NCBI RefSeq assembly: GCF_900582625.1 | Contig: NZ_UTIQ01000084.1 | Coordinates: forward strand, 124,001 to 188,000 | Length of the DNA: 64,000 bases | Direction: 5' to 3' | Origin: Pseudomonas viridiflava | Lineage (GTDB): Bacteria; Pseudomonadota; Gammaproteobacteria; Pseudomonadales; Pseudomonadaceae | Part shown: piece by piece, positions 24,641 through 37,345 of the stretch | Layout of the letters: every line of letters begins with the position of its first letter | Position numbering within the stretch: the stretch's first letter is position 1 | Notes under the pieces: model-generated | The model's input: only the letters and a program-made list of their open reading frames with translations | What the model was told of the DNA's origin: nothing | Database searches by the model: none | Program-made: the position numbers and the translations under genes

Positions 24641-27057
24641 GGTTCTATCTCCTCGTTACGTGCGGCCAGGGGAATGCGCACGGTCAGGGTGGTGCCTTCG
24701 CCCAACTGGCTGTCCAGGCGCAAGGTGCCGCCCAGCATCAGCACACGCTCGCGCATGCCGACCAAGCCAAACGAGGCGCTGCGACCAGGCGTGGCGACAA
24801 AGCCGAGGCCGTCGTCGACAACGGTCAGGCAAAGGTCGTCGCCCTCGCGCTCCAGGCGAAGCTCGACAGTATGCGCCTGGGCGTGGCGCATCACGTTGGT
24901 CAGCGCTTCCTGAAGAATGCGGAACAGGCCGATGGCTTTGGCGTCGGCCAGGGTGGGCAGGTTGTCGGGCACCTGCACGATGCAGGGAATTTGCGTGCGC
25001 GCTTCGAAGCGCTGGGCTTGCCATTCGATGGCCGAGGCGATGCCGGCGTCGAGGATGGGCGGACGCAATGCGGTGGCCACGTCGCGCACCAACTGGAAGA
25101 GGTTGGCGATCAGTTTTTTCATGCTGTTGAGGCGGTCCTGCAAACCCGGATCGAGCTCGGCATAGGCCAGTTCGCACATGGAGGTTTCCAGCTTAAGCAC
25201 GGTGAGCACTTGGCCCAGTTCGTCGTGCACTTCGCGGGCGATGCGGGCTTTTTCTTCTTCGCGCACGCTTTCCAGGTGGGCGGACAATTCGCGCAGCTGG
25301 GCGCGCGAGCCGGCCAGTTCAAGTTCGATGCGTTTGTTGTCGGTGATGTCCCAGGCGATGCCGTCCCAGACCACGCTGTTGTCGTCCAGACGCCGGGCGA
25401 TGGCTTTGATGTCGGCCCAGCGCTGTTCGCCGTCGCGGGTGAGGATGCGCCCTTGCCAGTGCCAGTCGCGGTCGTGGGCGAAGGCTTGGTCTTGCGTGGC
25501 GTGGTAGCTGGTTTTGTCTTCGCTGTAGACCAGGCTGCGCAGGCCTCGATCGGAGGCCTGCAGCACGGCGGCCGGGTAGCCGACCATGCCTTCGCTGCCG
25601 TCGCTGATAAAGGCGAATTCCACCTCGGCGCCGACCTGCGCGCGCTCCAGGCGAAACACCATGCCCGGCACGTTGGCGGCAATGCCTTGCAGGCGCGCCT
25701 GGCTTTCTTGCAACGCCGCCAGGGCGCGGCGGCGCTCGGTGACGTCGGTGATGTACACCACCAAGTATTCGGCTTGGCGAAAGCGCAAAAAGCTTAGGGA
25801 CACATCCGCTGGCAAGGTCGTGCCGTCAGCGCGCAGCAGCGAACTTTCGAAGCTCAGCGGCTCGCCGTCGCCGCCCCGCGCGCGCTTCCACAGGGCCAGC
25901 CAGCGGTCCATGTGCAGGTTCGGGTCGAAGGCGGCCAACGGCAGTTCAACCACGCCACCGGCCGGGTAGCCGAGCAGTTGTTCGGCGGCGCGGTTGGCGT
26001 AACGCACGTGGCTGTCCCAGTTAACCCAGAGAATGCCGACGGTGCTTTGGTCGATGGAAAACTGCGTCAGGCGCAACGCTTCTTCAGCGGCTTCGCGCAG
26101 GTCCAGGGCGTGCCGGGCGCTGAGCAGGTCACGCTCCAGGCGGCGCACTTGCCGACGCAGCCAGAACAGGCACGCCACGGCGCCGGCCAGCAGCACGGCG
26201 AACAGGCTGGTGAGGTTTTGCCAGAACCCCGGCGACTCGCTGAGGCGCGGGTATTTGATTTGCACCCAACGGTTGTGCAACTGGTCGAGCTGCTTGGGCG
26301 TCAGGCCGGCCAGGGCTTTGTCGATGATGGCCGACAGCTGCGGCCAATCGCGGCGGGTGGCCACACGCAGCAATTGCGGGAAGCCAATATCGCCGACCAC
26401 GGCCAGCTCGGCGAACTCGGCCTCGCCGGATAAACGACTGAGCTGGGCTTCGTCGATGACCACGTATTTCACGCGCTCGGCCAACAGATTGCGCAGGGCT
26501 TGGCGCTCGTTGTCGGCGCCTTGCAGGTTGAGGTTGGAATAGGAGCTGCGCAGGTAGTCTGCCACCGCGCTCGGCGTGCGCACGGCCACTGGGTCGTTGC
26601 TGCCCAACTGCTCGAAATCCACCGCCGCGCCGCCCACCCGTGCGCCCACCACCAGTTGCGGCACGCGCATGTAGGGGTCGGTGAACAGCCACTGGCGCAG
26701 GCCGGCCGGGGTTTGCATCTGGCCGGGCGCGATGTCGAACAAGCGCGCCTGGGCGGCGGCCTCCAGGGACGCCTGGTCCGGGTAGGTTTGCCAGATAAGG
26801 TCGACGTGGAGCGCGGCGGCGAGGTCGTTCAGCAGGTCGATATGGGCGCCGGATAACTTCTGTTGGCGGCGGTCCATTTGCGCATAGGGCGCTTGCAGCA
26901 CCACACCGACGCGCAGCTGTTTATGCGCTTCGAGCCACGCTTGCTGTTCGCTGTTCAGCGCCAGCGAGGGTGGTGCGTCGCTCATCGCCAGGCCCGGCAA
27001 CAAGCCGAGCAGCGCGAGCAATGCGCAGAAAACAGAACGTAGCAACGGGCGGCGCAT
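24637..27057 (-). CDS. agtS: Periplasmic-sensing histidine kinase (SBP3–PAS–PAS–HisKA_3), AgtS-like
   Basis: This 806-residue membrane kinase has a signal peptide (1–25), a periplasmic solute-binding-protein-like sensor (about 40–270), one transmembrane helix (282–301), two PAS domains (about 330–440 and 455–575) and a HisKA_3 dimerisation region with phospho-acceptor His611 in AREVHDELGQ. The HATPase domain has the N box at Asn721 and DDGLGF at 748–753. The sensor resembles the Venus-flytrap domains of BvgS/EvgS, although this is a simple kinase without receiver or Hpt modules. It is cotranscribed with the NarL-type regulator. Position equals PA0600 (AgtS), as I recall. The ligand is likely a small amine, amino acid or sugar, but the sequence does not show which. 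Confidence 0.88.
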   Translation of the reverse strand: MRRPLLRSVFCALLALLGLLPGLAMSDAPPSLALNSEQQAWLEAHKQLRVGVVLQAPYAQMDRRQQKLSGAHIDLLNDLAAALHVDLIWQTYPDQASLEAAAQARLFDIAPGQMQTPAGLRQWLFTDPYMRVPQLVVGARVGGAAVDFEQLGSNDPVAVRTPSAVADYLRSSYSNLNLQGADNERQALRNLLAERVKYVVIDEAQLSRLSGEAEFAELAVVGDIGFPQLLRVATRRDWPQLSAIIDKALAGLTPKQLDQLHNRWVQIKYPRLSESPGFWQNLTSLFAVLLAGAVACLFWLRRQVRRLERDLLSARHALDLREAAEEALRLTQFSIDQSTVGILWVNWDSHVRYANRAAEQLLGYPAGGVVELPLAAFDPNLHMDRWLALWKRARGGDGEPLSFESSLLRADGTTLPADVSLSFLRFRQAEYLVVYITDVTERRRALAALQESQARLQGIAANVPGMVFRLERAQVGAEVEFAFISDGSEGMVGYPAAVLQASDRGLRSLVYSEDKTSYHATQDQAFAHDRDWHWQGRILTRDGEQRWADIKAIARRLDDNSVVWDGIAWDITDNKRIELELAGSRAQLRELSAHLESVREEEKARIAREVHDELGQVLTVLKLETSMCELAYAELDPGLQDRLNSMKKLIANLFQLVRDVATALRPPILDAGIASAIEWQAQRFEARTQIPCIVQVPDNLPTLADAKAIGLFRILQEALTNVMRHAQAHTVELRLEREGDDLCLTVVDDGLGFVATPGRSASFGLVGMRERVLMLGGTLRLDSQLGEGTTLTVRIPLAARNEEIEP

Positions 27058-27193
27058 CCAGCGAAAACCTCAGGAGGGAACAGCGAGCCGGCCTACCTTA
27101 CTCCAGCCGACGGGCGCACCGCTAAACCTGCGCCTGACAAATGCACGACTGCCGATTAGGCTGCACCCATTGTTCTCGCTCAGGACTTGCCCA

Positions 27194-28258
27194 ATGCCGC
27201 TGTCGCTTCGCCCCGCTCTCGCCCTGGTCTCGCTGCTGCTGTGTGGCGCTGTGCACGCTGCCGATGAACCGGCGCCCAGCAAAGAAGGCGAGCCCGCCGC
27301 CGCAGTGGAACGCGCGCCGCTGGCCGAACGCAGCGTTGACGATGCCGCCGCCCTGGCCAAACGTGTGCCGGCCAAGGAGCAGCAAATGCTCACGGCCGGC
27401 GATGAGCAGTTTCTGGCGCTGTATAAGTTGGCCAACGTGGGCGAGCCCAGCGGCGTGGTGATTTTAATTCCCGGTGACGGCGAAACGGCCGACTGGCCCC
27501 TGGCGATGGCGCCGCTGCGGGAAAAACTGCCCGATGCCGGCTGGCACACCTTGAGCCTGAGCCTGCCCGACCCTCAAGGCGACGAGCCGCCGCTGCGCCC
27601 ACTGCAAGCCACGCCACCGGCCGAAGGCGAAAGCAAACCCGCCGAAACCACCGAACCCGCGCCAGCCACCACACCGGAAAATGCCGCCGTGCCGGCCGAC
27701 AACACGCCGCCACCCAGCGGCATCACGGAGGAACAGCGCACCACCCACGCCACCCGCGTCAGCGCCCGAATCGAAGCGGCCATCGCCTTTGCCCAGGAGC
27801 AGAAAGCCAAGGCCATCGTGCTGCTCGGCCATGGCAGCGGCGGCTACTGGGCGGCGCGTTATCTGGCGGATAACAAGCCCAAGCAAGTGAGCAATCTGAT
27901 TCTGATCGCGGCGGAGAAACCGGTTGGTTTCGCGCCGGTATTGGAGGAGTTGGTGCCACAGCTGAAACTGGCCACCGGGGACTTTTACTACCGCGACCTG
28001 GCGCTGGACCGAGATAACGCCAAGCTGCGGGCGCAGGCGGGTAAGCGGCAGAAGCATCCGGCGTATATCCAGGTGGCGATGGGCGCGTTGCCGGGGGATC
28101 GGGCGACGGAGCAGGAGCAGTTGTATCGGCGGGTTAAAGGGTGGCTGAGCCAGCATGTGCAGGCGGGAGCGGTGCAGCCGGATCGGTCTGCGCCGGCGAG
28201 TGCGCCGGAACCGGATGCGGTGCCGGAGCCGGTTGAGCCGGCTTCGCCGGGGATTTGA
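27194..28258 (+). CDS. DUF3530-family exported alpha/beta-hydrolase-like protein
   Basis: The 354-residue protein starts at the ATG at 27194, with AGGA eight bases upstream; an in-frame TTG at 27170 is an unlikely start. The signal peptide ends near HAADEP. A nucleophile-elbow-like GHGSGG follows the VLLGHGSG strand, consistent with the alpha/beta hydrolase fold. The middle (Ala/Pro/Glu-rich, about 130–185) and the C-terminal tail (PAPEPDAVPEPVEP) are low-complexity. It is divergent from the kinase gene and convergent with djlA, as for PA0599. Substrate and function are unknown. Confidence 0.78.
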   Translation: MPLSLRPALALVSLLLCGAVHAADEPAPSKEGEPAAAVERAPLAERSVDDAAALAKRVPAKEQQMLTAGDEQFLALYKLANVGEPSGVVILIPGDGETADWPLAMAPLREKLPDAGWHTLSLSLPDPQGDEPPLRPLQATPPAEGESKPAETTEPAPATTPENAAVPADNTPPPSGITEEQRTTHATRVSARIEAAIAFAQEQKAKAIVLLGHGSGGYWAARYLADNKPKQVSNLILIAAEKPVGFAPVLEELVPQLKLATGDFYYRDLALDRDNAKLRAQAGKRQKHPAYIQVAMGALPGDRATEQEQLYRRVKGWLSQHVQAGAVQPDRSAPASAPEPDAVPEPVEPASPGI

Positions 28259-28340
28259 GGGTTGTTGGGGTTGGGCTTTGTTTTAGGCTTGGTGCGACGG
28301 TTGGATCTTGTCGATCCGTGATTCGAGCTTCGGTCCGAAA

Positions 28341-28416
28341 TTCTGGATCCCCGCGTTCGCGAGGATGACGGAGGTTGGGTTAAATATCACCGTCATTCCC
28401 GGGAAGGCGGCGGTCC
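28341..28416. repeat. Isolated copies of the B and A palindromes
   Basis: TTCTGGATCCCCGCGTTCGC at 28341 matches the B element and CCGTCATTCCCGGGAAGGCGG at about 28390 matches the A element of the array at 22.5–23.9 kb. The order here is B then A, about 20 bases apart, equivalent to the junction between two array units. They lie in the 208-base gap between two convergent genes and may act as transcript-end hairpins. Confidence 0.75.
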
Positions 28417-28466
28417 GAAGATTCACCTATCGCAACCTTCGCCAAAAACCGTTCTTCAAATAACCC

Positions 28467-29239
28467 TCACCGAAACCCTCGCTGCTCCTTAACCACCGCA
28501 TACGCACTGTGCAATTCCCGCGTTTTCTCCGTCGCCTCTCGCACCTTCGCCGGACTCGCGCCTGCGCCCACCAGCTTGTCCGGATGATGCCGACTCAGCA
28601 GCCGCCGGTAGGCGTTTTTGATGGTTTGCACATCACTGCCATGGGCCACGTTCAGTAAACGCAGCGCCTGTTCATAGCTGACCACGCTGGTGACGTTGGT
28701 GCTTTTGCGCGGTTCGAATTCCGCGCCCAGCGCCGTCACGGCGTCGCGTCCTATGCCCAACCATTTGCCCCACAGCACGATCAGTTCGCGCTCGGTGCTG
28801 GTGGCGCGGCCGTCCGCCCAGGCCATGCGCCAGCAGGCGCGCAGCACTTCTTCGGCGGCGCGCAACTCGCTGCGCAAACGACGCAGCGGCAGGCGTAAGC
28901 CGTCCTGGCCGTTTTTGCCGCGGGTGAAGGCGTCGATGGCGCGGCGCTGTTCGCCGTCGGTGAGTTGCAGGCGCTGCATTTCGGCGCGCGCTTGCTGGAT
29001 GTGCACTTCGAGCACTTGGCCGTCACTCTTGGCCAGGCGACCGAGCAGCACGAAGAGCAGGTCTTGATCCGACACGCCAACCGGCCGCGCGCCTTTGAGC
29101 CGGCCGCGTAAGTCGTCCCAGCTTTCCAGGGCCATGCGCCGGTCCACCACCTGACCGAGCAATATGCCCAGCAAAGCGCCCGGGATACTCGCCAGCGCCA
29201 GGCCGGCAGTGGCGCCCACGACGGTCGCTGGCCAGAGCA

Positions 29240-29240
<1 letters not shown>
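28467..29240 (-). CDS. djlA: DjlA-like membrane co-chaperone (TerB-like + J domain)
   Basis: The start is the ATG at 29240, which shares its A with the TGA of murU (TGATG), so translation is coupled; the product is 257 residues. An N-terminal hydrophobic segment (MLWPATVVGATAGLALASIPG) anchors it in the inner membrane. A TerB/DjlA-type helical region occupies about 55–180, and a C-terminal J domain carries the HPD motif in SRHHPDKL, the residues that stimulate DnaK ATPase. This domain order is that of DjlA. The frame also runs upstream inside murU, but only this start yields the anchor and a sensible protein. Confidence 0.88.
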
Positions 29241-30933
<1,693 letters not shown>

Positions 30934-31059
30934 TACAAGGGTCTCCGACGGCCCTAGCCGTTGTGCGGGTCATGCTTTATTATCCAGCATCTTTTTCAGC
31001 CCATCGAGAGGCGTGCGGTCCTAGCGGGCCGATGGCGCGCAGGAAGCCCGGACTACAAG

Positions 31060-33780
31060 ATGGCAGTAAAATACCCCGCGTTTCGTAAAAAATTCCCTCT
31101 GCTGGTTACCGGCAGCCTATTGGCTTTGCAACCTGTTGCCACGCAATACGTGGTCGCCGCTGAGCAGTATGACTGCGCTGTGTCGGCTACGGGTGGCTGG
31201 GCATGTTCGCCAAAATCGAACACTGCCGTATTGCCTCCGCGCCCTGTGCACAGCGCCGGCGCGGTCAGCTCATTGGCCGGTACTTCGGCCGAGCAGACCA
31301 GCACGGTCGCCTCGGGTGAAGCCGTTGCCACTGAGGCCAAGCCTCAGCTGGTGACCGAGAGCAAAGGCAAAGCGTTGAAGTCTCGCAGTGCTGACTACAG
31401 TCACCTCGACTGGGTTCCGCGCGAGAAGCTCACCGCCGAGCAACTGGCCGAAACCGGCCCGTACTGCTCCGGTGCGTACATCGAGCCGGAACGTCCGGGC
31501 ATGAAAGACAAAACCGCCAAGAAAGATGCGCCGACCTATGTGTCTGCCAAAGCCTCGCGCTATGAGCAGGAACAACAGGTAGCGACCTTGGCTGGTGATG
31601 TGGTGATGCGCCAGGGCAGCATGCAGGTGGAAGCCGACGAGGCCAGCCTGCTGCAAGCTGAAAACCGTGGCGAGCTGAACGGCAACGTGCGTCTGCGTGA
31701 CAACGGTGCCTTGGTGGTCGGTGACCACGCTCAGTTGCAACTCGATACCGGCGAAGCGCAAATCGACAACGCCGAATACGTGCTACACAAATCCAGCGTT
31801 CGCGGCAACGCGCTGTATGCCAAGCGCCAGGAAGATTCGATCATCCGCCTCAAGGATGGTACGTACACCCGCTGCGAACCGGGCAGCAACGCCTGGAACC
31901 TGAAGGGCAACAACATCACCTTGAACCCGGCGACCGGCTTCGGTACCGCGACCAACGTGACCCTGCGGGTTAAAGACATTCCGATCTTCTACACCCCGTA
32001 CATTTATTTCCCAATCGACGACCGTCGCCAGTCCGGCTTCCTGCCGCCGAGCATCGGCTCGTCCAGCGACACCGGCCTGATGCTGGTAACGCCGTACTAC
32101 TTCAACTTGGCGCCTAACTACGACGCCACCTTGTATCCACGCTTCATGTCCGAGCGCGGCGTGTTGATGGAAGGCGAGTTCCGTTACCTCACCGAAAGCA
32201 GCGAGGGCCAGGTCAGCGCTGCTTACCTGGATGACGGCGACGACGAGCGCAAGGATGAGCCCAAGTACGAAGATCAACGTTATCTGTACAGCCTGAAAAA
32301 CCAGACCGGCCTCGATTCGCGTCTGCTGGGCACGGTCGATTACACCAAGATCAGCGACCCGTACTACTTCCAGGATCTGGAAACCGACCTGGACGTTAGC
32401 AGCCAGACCTTCGTGAACCAGCAAGGCGCGCTGACATACCGGGGCGACAGCTTCGATGCCAAGCTCAATATGCACGCGTATCAGCTGGCCACCGTGACCG
32501 ACGTGACCCCGTACGACCGTCTGCCTCAGGTGACGTTTGACGGCGTTCTGCCGTTCCAACCGGGCGGTGTGAACTTCACCTACAACACCGAGTTTGTACG
32601 CTTCGACCGCGACCTGGACGAGTACGACTATCTCAACACGAGTAGCCCAGATAGCTATCTGACTGGCCTTACCCGCGCAACGGGCGACCGCATCCACTTG
32701 GAGCCAGGCGTAAGCCTGCCGCTGAACTGGAACTGGGGTTACGTCAAACCGACGATGAAGTATCTGTACACCGACTACGACCTGGATCTCGATCAGAAAG
32801 GCAAGAATGACCTCGCGACTGCCGGCAACGATTTCCAGAACAGCCAGGACCGTGGCGTGCCGTTGTACAGCGTCGACAGCGGCCTGTACTTCGACCGCAA
32901 CACGACTCTGTTTGGCAACAACTACCGCCAAACCCTCGAGCCGCGCCTGTATTACCTGAACGTGCCGTATCGCGATCAGTCGGACATCCCGATTTTCGAC
33001 ACCAGCGAAACGCCGTTCAGCTATGCCTCGCTGTTCCGTGAAAACCGCTTCTCCAGCAGCGACCGTATTGGCGATGCCAACCAACTGTCGCTGGGCACCA
33101 GCAGCAGCTTTATCGAGGAAAACGGCTTCGAGCGCGCCAGCGTTGCGATCGGCCAGACCCTCTACTTCGAAGACCGCAAAGTGCAGTTGCCAGGTATCGA
33201 AGCTAAAGACGAAGCCTCGGTGTCGCCGTATGCATTGACCGGCCAATACCGCATCAACCGTGACTGGCGTGTCAGCTCCGACCTGAACTGGGACCCGGAC
33301 GCCGGTGAAACCCGTTCCGGTAACGTGATGGCGCATTACCAGCCAGAAGCGAACCCCGGCAAAATCGTTAACGCCGGCTACCGCTACCGTAACGACGTCA
33401 AGCGCTTCAACCCGCAAACCGGGTTATTCGAAGTGGGCGGCGACGAATACAAGATCGATCAGTCCGACTTCTCGGTTATCTGGCCGGTCGTACCGCAGTG
33501 GAGCGCTATCGCTCGCTGGCAGTTCGACTACAACCAGAGCCGTACGCTGGAGGCCTTTGGTGGTTTCGAGTACGACAACTGCTGCTGGAAACTGCGTCTG
33601 ATCAACCGCTACTGGGTTGAGTACGACGAATTCGACTTGAAACGCGAAGCCAACGGCGACCGCGGGATCTTCCTGCAAATCGTGCTGAAAGGCCTCGGCG
33701 GCGTTATCGGCAACAAAGTCGAGAGTTTCCTCGACCAAGGCATCCAAGGTTATCGTCAACGTGAAGACCAAGCTTATTGA
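31060..33780 (+). CDS. lptD: LPS-assembly outer-membrane protein LptD
   Basis: LptD with LptE inserts lipopolysaccharide into the outer leaflet. The start [18 protein letters not shown] matches my memory of Pseudomonas LptD, giving 906 residues; the Shine-Dalgarno signal is weak. A signal peptide (about 1–34) is followed by a species-variable linker, an OstA/LptA-like beta-jellyroll domain (about 160–280) and a large beta barrel to the end. Cysteines fit the disulphide scheme of the family: YDC and WAC near the N-terminus, GPYCSG, and the CC pair in YDNCCWKL near the C-terminus. The 3' end overlaps surA by 20 bases, so its folding partner chaperone is cotranslated. Essential gene. Confidence 0.96.
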   Translation: MAVKYPAFRKKFPLLVTGSLLALQPVATQYVVAAEQYDCAVSATGGWACSPKSNTAVLPPRPVHSAGAVSSLAGTSAEQTSTVASGEAVATEAKPQLVTESKGKALKSRSADYSHLDWVPREKLTAEQLAETGPYCSGAYIEPERPGMKDKTAKKDAPTYVSAKASRYEQEQQVATLAGDVVMRQGSMQVEADEASLLQAENRGELNGNVRLRDNGALVVGDHAQLQLDTGEAQIDNAEYVLHKSSVRGNALYAKRQEDSIIRLKDGTYTRCEPGSNAWNLKGNNITLNPATGFGTATNVTLRVKDIPIFYTPYIYFPIDDRRQSGFLPPSIGSSSDTGLMLVTPYYFNLAPNYDATLYPRFMSERGVLMEGEFRYLTESSEGQVSAAYLDDGDDERKDEPKYEDQRYLYSLKNQTGLDSRLLGTVDYTKISDPYYFQDLETDLDVSSQTFVNQQGALTYRGDSFDAKLNMHAYQLATVTDVTPYDRLPQVTFDGVLPFQPGGVNFTYNTEFVRFDRDLDEYDYLNTSSPDSYLTGLTRATGDRIHLEPGVSLPLNWNWGYVKPTMKYLYTDYDLDLDQKGKNDLATAGNDFQNSQDRGVPLYSVDSGLYFDRNTTLFGNNYRQTLEPRLYYLNVPYRDQSDIPIFDTSETPFSYASLFRENRFSSSDRIGDANQLSLGTSSSFIEENGFERASVAIGQTLYFEDRKVQLPGIEAKDEASVSPYALTGQYRINRDWRVSSDLNWDPDAGETRSGNVMAHYQPEANPGKIVNAGYRYRNDVKRFNPQTGLFEVGGDEYKIDQSDFSVIWPVVPQWSAIARWQFDYNQSRTLEAFGGFEYDNCCWKLRLINRYWVEYDEFDLKREANGDRGIFLQIVLKGLGGVIGNKVESFLDQGIQGYRQREDQAY

Positions 33781-35053
33781 TTGTCTGCGCCCGCTGCTGC
33801 TGGGCGCCATGCTTCTGGGTACCGCGGCACACGCCGACGTACAGTCCATTGACCGCGTTGTGGCTATCGTCGACAACGACGTAATCATGCAAAGCCAATT
33901 GGACGGCCGCCTGCGCGAGGTTCAACAAACCATCGCCAAGCGCGGTGCCGCACTGCCGCCGGAGCACGTACTGAGCCAGCAAGTGCTGGAACGCCTGATC
34001 ATCGAAAACCTGCAACTGCAGATCGGCGATCGCTCGGGCATCCGCATTACTGACGAAGAACTGAACCAGGCCATCGGCACCATCGCTCAGCGCAACAACA
34101 TGAGCGTCGAGCAATTCCAGGCGGCGCTGGCGCAGGACGGCTTATCGTTCAACGAAGCCCGTGAGCAAGTGCGTCGCGAGATGATCATCAGCCGAGTGCG
34201 CCAGCGCCGTGTGGCCGAACGCATTCAGGTAACGGATCAGGAAGTGCAGAACTTCCTCGCCTCCGACCTGGGCAAAATCCAGCTTTCGCAGGAATACCAC
34301 TTGGCCAACATCCTGATTCCGGTGCCGGAAAGCTCCTCGCCGGAAACCATTCAGGCTGCGGACAAACAAGCCAACGCTATCTATCAGCAACTGAAGCAAG
34401 GCGCCGACTTCGCCCAGTTGGCTATTTCCAGCTCCGGCAGTGAAACGGCGCTGGAAGGCGGCGACATGGGCTGGCGTAAAGCCGCTCAATTGCCCTCTCC
34501 GTTCGACAACATGGTTGGCGCGCTGGCAGTTGGCGACGTTACCGAGCCAGTGCGCACGCCGGGCGGTTTCATCATCATCAAGCTATTGGAAAAACGCGGC
34601 GGCGACAGCCAGATGCGTGACGAAGTGCACGTTCGTCACATCCTGATCAAGCCGAGCGAGATCCGCACCGAAGCTGAAACCCAGCGCCTGGTCGAGCGTC
34701 TGTACGACCGCATCCTGGCCGGCGAAGACTTCGGCGAACTGGCGAAAAGCTTCTCTGAAGACCCGGGTTCGGCTCTCAACGGCGGCGACCTCAACTGGAT
34801 TGATCCGAGCACCCTGGTGCCGGAGTTCCAGCGCGTGATGGCCAATACCGCCAGCGGTGAAGTGTCCAAACCGTTCAAAAGCCCATACGGCTGGCACGTT
34901 CTGGAAGTGCTTGGCCGTCGCGCCACGGACAGCAGTGACGAGTTCCGCAAGCAGCAAGCCCTCAACGCCCTGCGCAACCGTAAGTACGACGAAGAGCTGC
35001 AAGCCTGGTTGCGCCAGATTCGCGACGAGGCATACGTAGAAGTCAAACTGTGA
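33761..35053 (+). CDS. surA: Periplasmic chaperone and peptidyl-prolyl isomerase SurA
   Basis: SurA escorts unfolded outer-membrane proteins such as LptD to the BAM complex. The 430 residues begin at GTG 33761 inside lptD. A signal peptide ends at AAHA (about 25), the SurA_N chaperone domain follows, then two parvulin (PpiC) domains: one at about 170–275 and one at about 285–385 with VRHILIK and [15 protein letters not shown] short C-terminal helix completes the chaperone module. The gene overlaps lptD by 20 bases and pdxA by four, making a tight lptD-surA-pdxA unit. Confidence 0.96.
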   Translation: MKTKLIDCLRPLLLGAMLLGTAAHADVQSIDRVVAIVDNDVIMQSQLDGRLREVQQTIAKRGAALPPEHVLSQQVLERLIIENLQLQIGDRSGIRITDEELNQAIGTIAQRNNMSVEQFQAALAQDGLSFNEAREQVRREMIISRVRQRRVAERIQVTDQEVQNFLASDLGKIQLSQEYHLANILIPVPESSSPETIQAADKQANAIYQQLKQGADFAQLAISSSGSETALEGGDMGWRKAAQLPSPFDNMVGALAVGDVTEPVRTPGGFIIIKLLEKRGGDSQMRDEVHVRHILIKPSEIRTEAETQRLVERLYDRILAGEDFGELAKSFSEDPGSALNGGDLNWIDPSTLVPEFQRVMANTASGEVSKPFKSPYGWHVLEVLGRRATDSSDEFRKQQALNALRNRKYDEELQAWLRQIRDEAYVEVKL

Positions 35054-36036
35054 CCCTACCGCGCTTCGCTCTTACTCCCGGCGAGCCGGCCGGCATAGGT
35101 CCCGACCTGTGCCTGCTGCTTGCCCAGCACGCCCAGCCTTATCCCCTGATCGCCATCGCCAGCCGCGACCTGCTCACCGAGCGGGCCGCGCAACTGGGCG
35201 TGGCGGTTCAGGCGGTAGCGGTCACGCCAGATGCCTGGCCCGACGCCCCCGCACCTGCCGGCACCCTGTACGTTTGGGACACGCCGCTACGCAGCGCCGT
35301 AACCGCCGGCCAGCTCGACTCGCGCAACGCCGCTTATGTACTCGAAACCCTGACGCGCGCCGGTGAAGGCTGCCTGCACAGCGATTTCGCCGGAATGATT
35401 ACGGCGCCCGTGCACAAAGGTGTGATTAACGAAGCGGGCATCGCATTCTCTGGCCATACCGAATTTCTCGCCGACCTCACCCACACCGAACAAGTGGTGA
35501 TGATGCTCGCCACTCGCGGCCTGCGGGTGGCGCTGGTGACCACGCACTTGCCGCTCAAGGACGTGGCTGCAGCCGTTACTCCTGAGCGCCTGACACGGGT
35601 GACGCGCATTCTGCACGCCGATCTGGTGAACAAGTTCGGCATCGCAGCGCCCCGAATCCTGGTGTGCGGCCTGAACCCTCATGCGGGCGAAGGCGGGCAC
35701 TTGGGGCGCGAAGAAATTGAAATTATCGAACCGACCCTAGCCGCTTTGCGTGCCGAAGGGTTGAACCTTATCGGCCCATTGCCGGCCGATACTTTATTCA
35801 CACCCAAGCACCTGGACCACTGCGACGCCGTGTTGGCGATGTATCACGACCAAGGACTGCCGGTGTTGAAGTACAAAGGTTTCGGCGCTGCGGTAAACGT
35901 GACCCTCGGCCTGCCGATCATTCGCACCTCGGTCGACCACGGCACCGCTCTGGATCTGGCCGGCTCCGGCAAGATCGATACCGGCAGCCTGCAAGTCGCC
36001 CTCGAAACGGCCTATCAGATGGCCGAAAGCCGGTAA
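35050..36036 (+). CDS. pdxA: 4-hydroxythreonine-4-phosphate dehydrogenase
   Basis: PdxA oxidises 4-phosphohydroxy-L-threonine in the DXP-dependent route to pyridoxal phosphate. The 328 residues start at GTG 35050, overlapping the surA stop by four bases. Family landmarks are the N-terminal [25 protein letters not shown] and GHTEFLAD with metal-binding His, [14 protein letters not shown], and [13 protein letters not shown]. Length and motif order are normal for a zinc/magnesium-dependent dimeric enzyme. Confidence 0.96.
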   Translation: MTLPRFALTPGEPAGIGPDLCLLLAQHAQPYPLIAIASRDLLTERAAQLGVAVQAVAVTPDAWPDAPAPAGTLYVWDTPLRSAVTAGQLDSRNAAYVLETLTRAGEGCLHSDFAGMITAPVHKGVINEAGIAFSGHTEFLADLTHTEQVVMMLATRGLRVALVTTHLPLKDVAAAVTPERLTRVTRILHADLVNKFGIAAPRILVCGLNPHAGEGGHLGREEIEIIEPTLAALRAEGLNLIGPLPADTLFTPKHLDHCDAVLAMYHDQGLPVLKYKGFGAAVNVTLGLPIIRTSVDHGTALDLAGSGKIDTGSLQVALETAYQMAESR

Positions 36037-36111
36037 GCCGGCCTTTCTTTTGCCGCGTCCTGCGCCTTGACTGGCAGACAGGTCGCCCGCCCCACTAGCA
36101 GCAGAGCCACT

Positions 36112-36927
36112 ATGACTGAGCACTACCAACATCGCGCCCGTAAGCGCTTCGGCCAGAACTTTCTGCACGATGCCGGGGTTATTCACCGCATTCTGCGCGC
36201 CATTCACGCCCGCCCCGGGGAGCGCCTGCTGGAAATCGGCCCGGGTCAGGGCGCGCTGACCGAAGGCCTGCTGTCGAGTGGCGGCACGTTGGACGTTGTA
36301 GAGCTGGACCTGGACTTAATCCCGATCCTCAAGAGCAAGTTCGACAGCAACCCCAACTTCAGCCTGCACCAAGGCGACGCGTTGAAGTTCGACTTCACCA
36401 GCCTCAACCCGGCGCCCAACAGCCTGCGAGTGGTCGGCAACCTGCCGTACAACATTTCCACGCCCCTGATTTTTCACCTGCTAGACAACGCCAGCCTGAT
36501 TCGCGATATGCACTTCATGCTGCAAAAGGAAGTGGTGGAGCGCCTGGCCGCGACGCCGGGCGGTGGCGATTGGGGCCGCTTGTCGATCATGGTGCAGTAC
36601 CACTGCGATGTGGAGCACCTGTTCAACGTTGGTTCGGGCGCGTTCAACCCGGCGCCGAAAGTGGACTCGGCCATTGTTCGGCTGGTGCCGCACGCCACCC
36701 TGCCCCACCCGGCTAAAGATCACCGTTTACTTGAGCGCGTGGTTCGCGAGGCGTTCAACCAGCGCCGCAAAACCTTGCGCAATACGCTTAAAGCCCTGCT
36801 CACCAGCGAGGCCATCGAAGCCGCGCAGGTCGACGGCAGCCTGCGCCCCGAGCAGCTCGACCTCGCCGCCTTTGTGCGCCTGGCCGACAAACTGCACGAG
36901 CAGACAATTGCTGCGCCCGCGCACTAA
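36112..36927 (+). CDS. rsmA: 16S rRNA (A1518/A1519-N6,N6) dimethyltransferase
   Basis: RsmA (KsgA) dimethylates two adjacent adenosines in helix 45 of 16S rRNA during 30S maturation. The start [20 protein letters not shown] at 36112 gives 271 residues; the frame extends upstream but the extra residues are not family-like. The SAM-binding [13 protein letters not shown] and the catalytic NLPYNIS motif (adenine methyltransferase motif IV) are visible, and the C-terminal helical domain is present. It lies between pdxA and apaG as in many gammaproteobacteria. Confidence 0.96.
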   Translation: MTEHYQHRARKRFGQNFLHDAGVIHRILRAIHARPGERLLEIGPGQGALTEGLLSSGGTLDVVELDLDLIPILKSKFDSNPNFSLHQGDALKFDFTSLNPAPNSLRVVGNLPYNISTPLIFHLLDNASLIRDMHFMLQKEVVERLAATPGGGDWGRLSIMVQYHCDVEHLFNVGSGAFNPAPKVDSAIVRLVPHATLPHPAKDHRLLERVVREAFNQRRKTLRNTLKALLTSEAIEAAQVDGSLRPEQLDLAAFVRLADKLHEQTIAAPAH

Positions 36928-36964
36928 ACTCGTTATTCAGCAGTTCGCTAACCGAGCCATTTGT

Positions 36965-37345
36965 ATGTCCGATGCCCGTTATCAGATCGACGTCAATGTC
37001 GTGACCCGTTACCTCCCGGAGCAATCGCAGCCGGACCAGAACCGTTTTGCTTTTGCGTACACCGTGACCATCCGCAACAACGGTGAGCTTCCGGCCAAGC
37101 TGCTCTCGCGCCACTGGTTGATCACCGACGGCGACGGCCGCGTGCAAGAAGTGCGCGGCCCAGGCGTTATCGGCCAACAGCCGACCATCGAAGCCGGCGG
37201 CAGCCACACCTACAGCAGCGGCACGCTAATGGCCACACGGGTGGGCAACATGCAAGGCAGCTACCAGATGCAAGCCGAGGACGGTAAGCGCTTCGATGCC
37301 ACCATCGCGCCGTTCCGCCTGGCCGTGCCGGGGGCTCTGCACTGA
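36965..37345 (+). CDS. apaG: ApaG protein (FN3-like fold)
   Basis: The product is 126 residues, a small all-beta protein with the conserved [19 protein letters not shown] and [11 protein letters not shown] stretches and a C-terminal [10 protein letters not shown]. ApaG proteins bind nucleotides or pyrophosphate in structural work, but their cellular role is unclear. The stop TGA shares a base with the apaH ATG (TGATG), so the two are coupled, which fits a function connected with diadenosine polyphosphates. Confidence 0.95.
   Translation: MSDARYQIDVNVVTRYLPEQSQPDQNRFAFAYTVTIRNNGELPAKLLSRHWLITDGDGRVQEVRGPGVIGQQPTIEAGGSHTYSSGTLMATRVGNMQGSYQMQAEDGKRFDATIAPFRLAVPGALH

Noticed and set aside
24637..27057. 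BvgS orthologue
   Set aside because: It has one periplasmic sensor domain and neither receiver nor Hpt domain, and its kinase core is HisKA_3. Synteny supports AgtS instead.
27170..27193. Upstream TTG start for the DUF3530-family gene
   Set aside because: It would add eight residues before a complete signal peptide and has no ribosome site; the ATG at 27194 has one.
31783..33417. 544-codon frame opposite lptD
   Set aside because: Shadow of the lptD coding strand; valine- and glutamine-rich translation without domains. LptD is certain on the plus strand.
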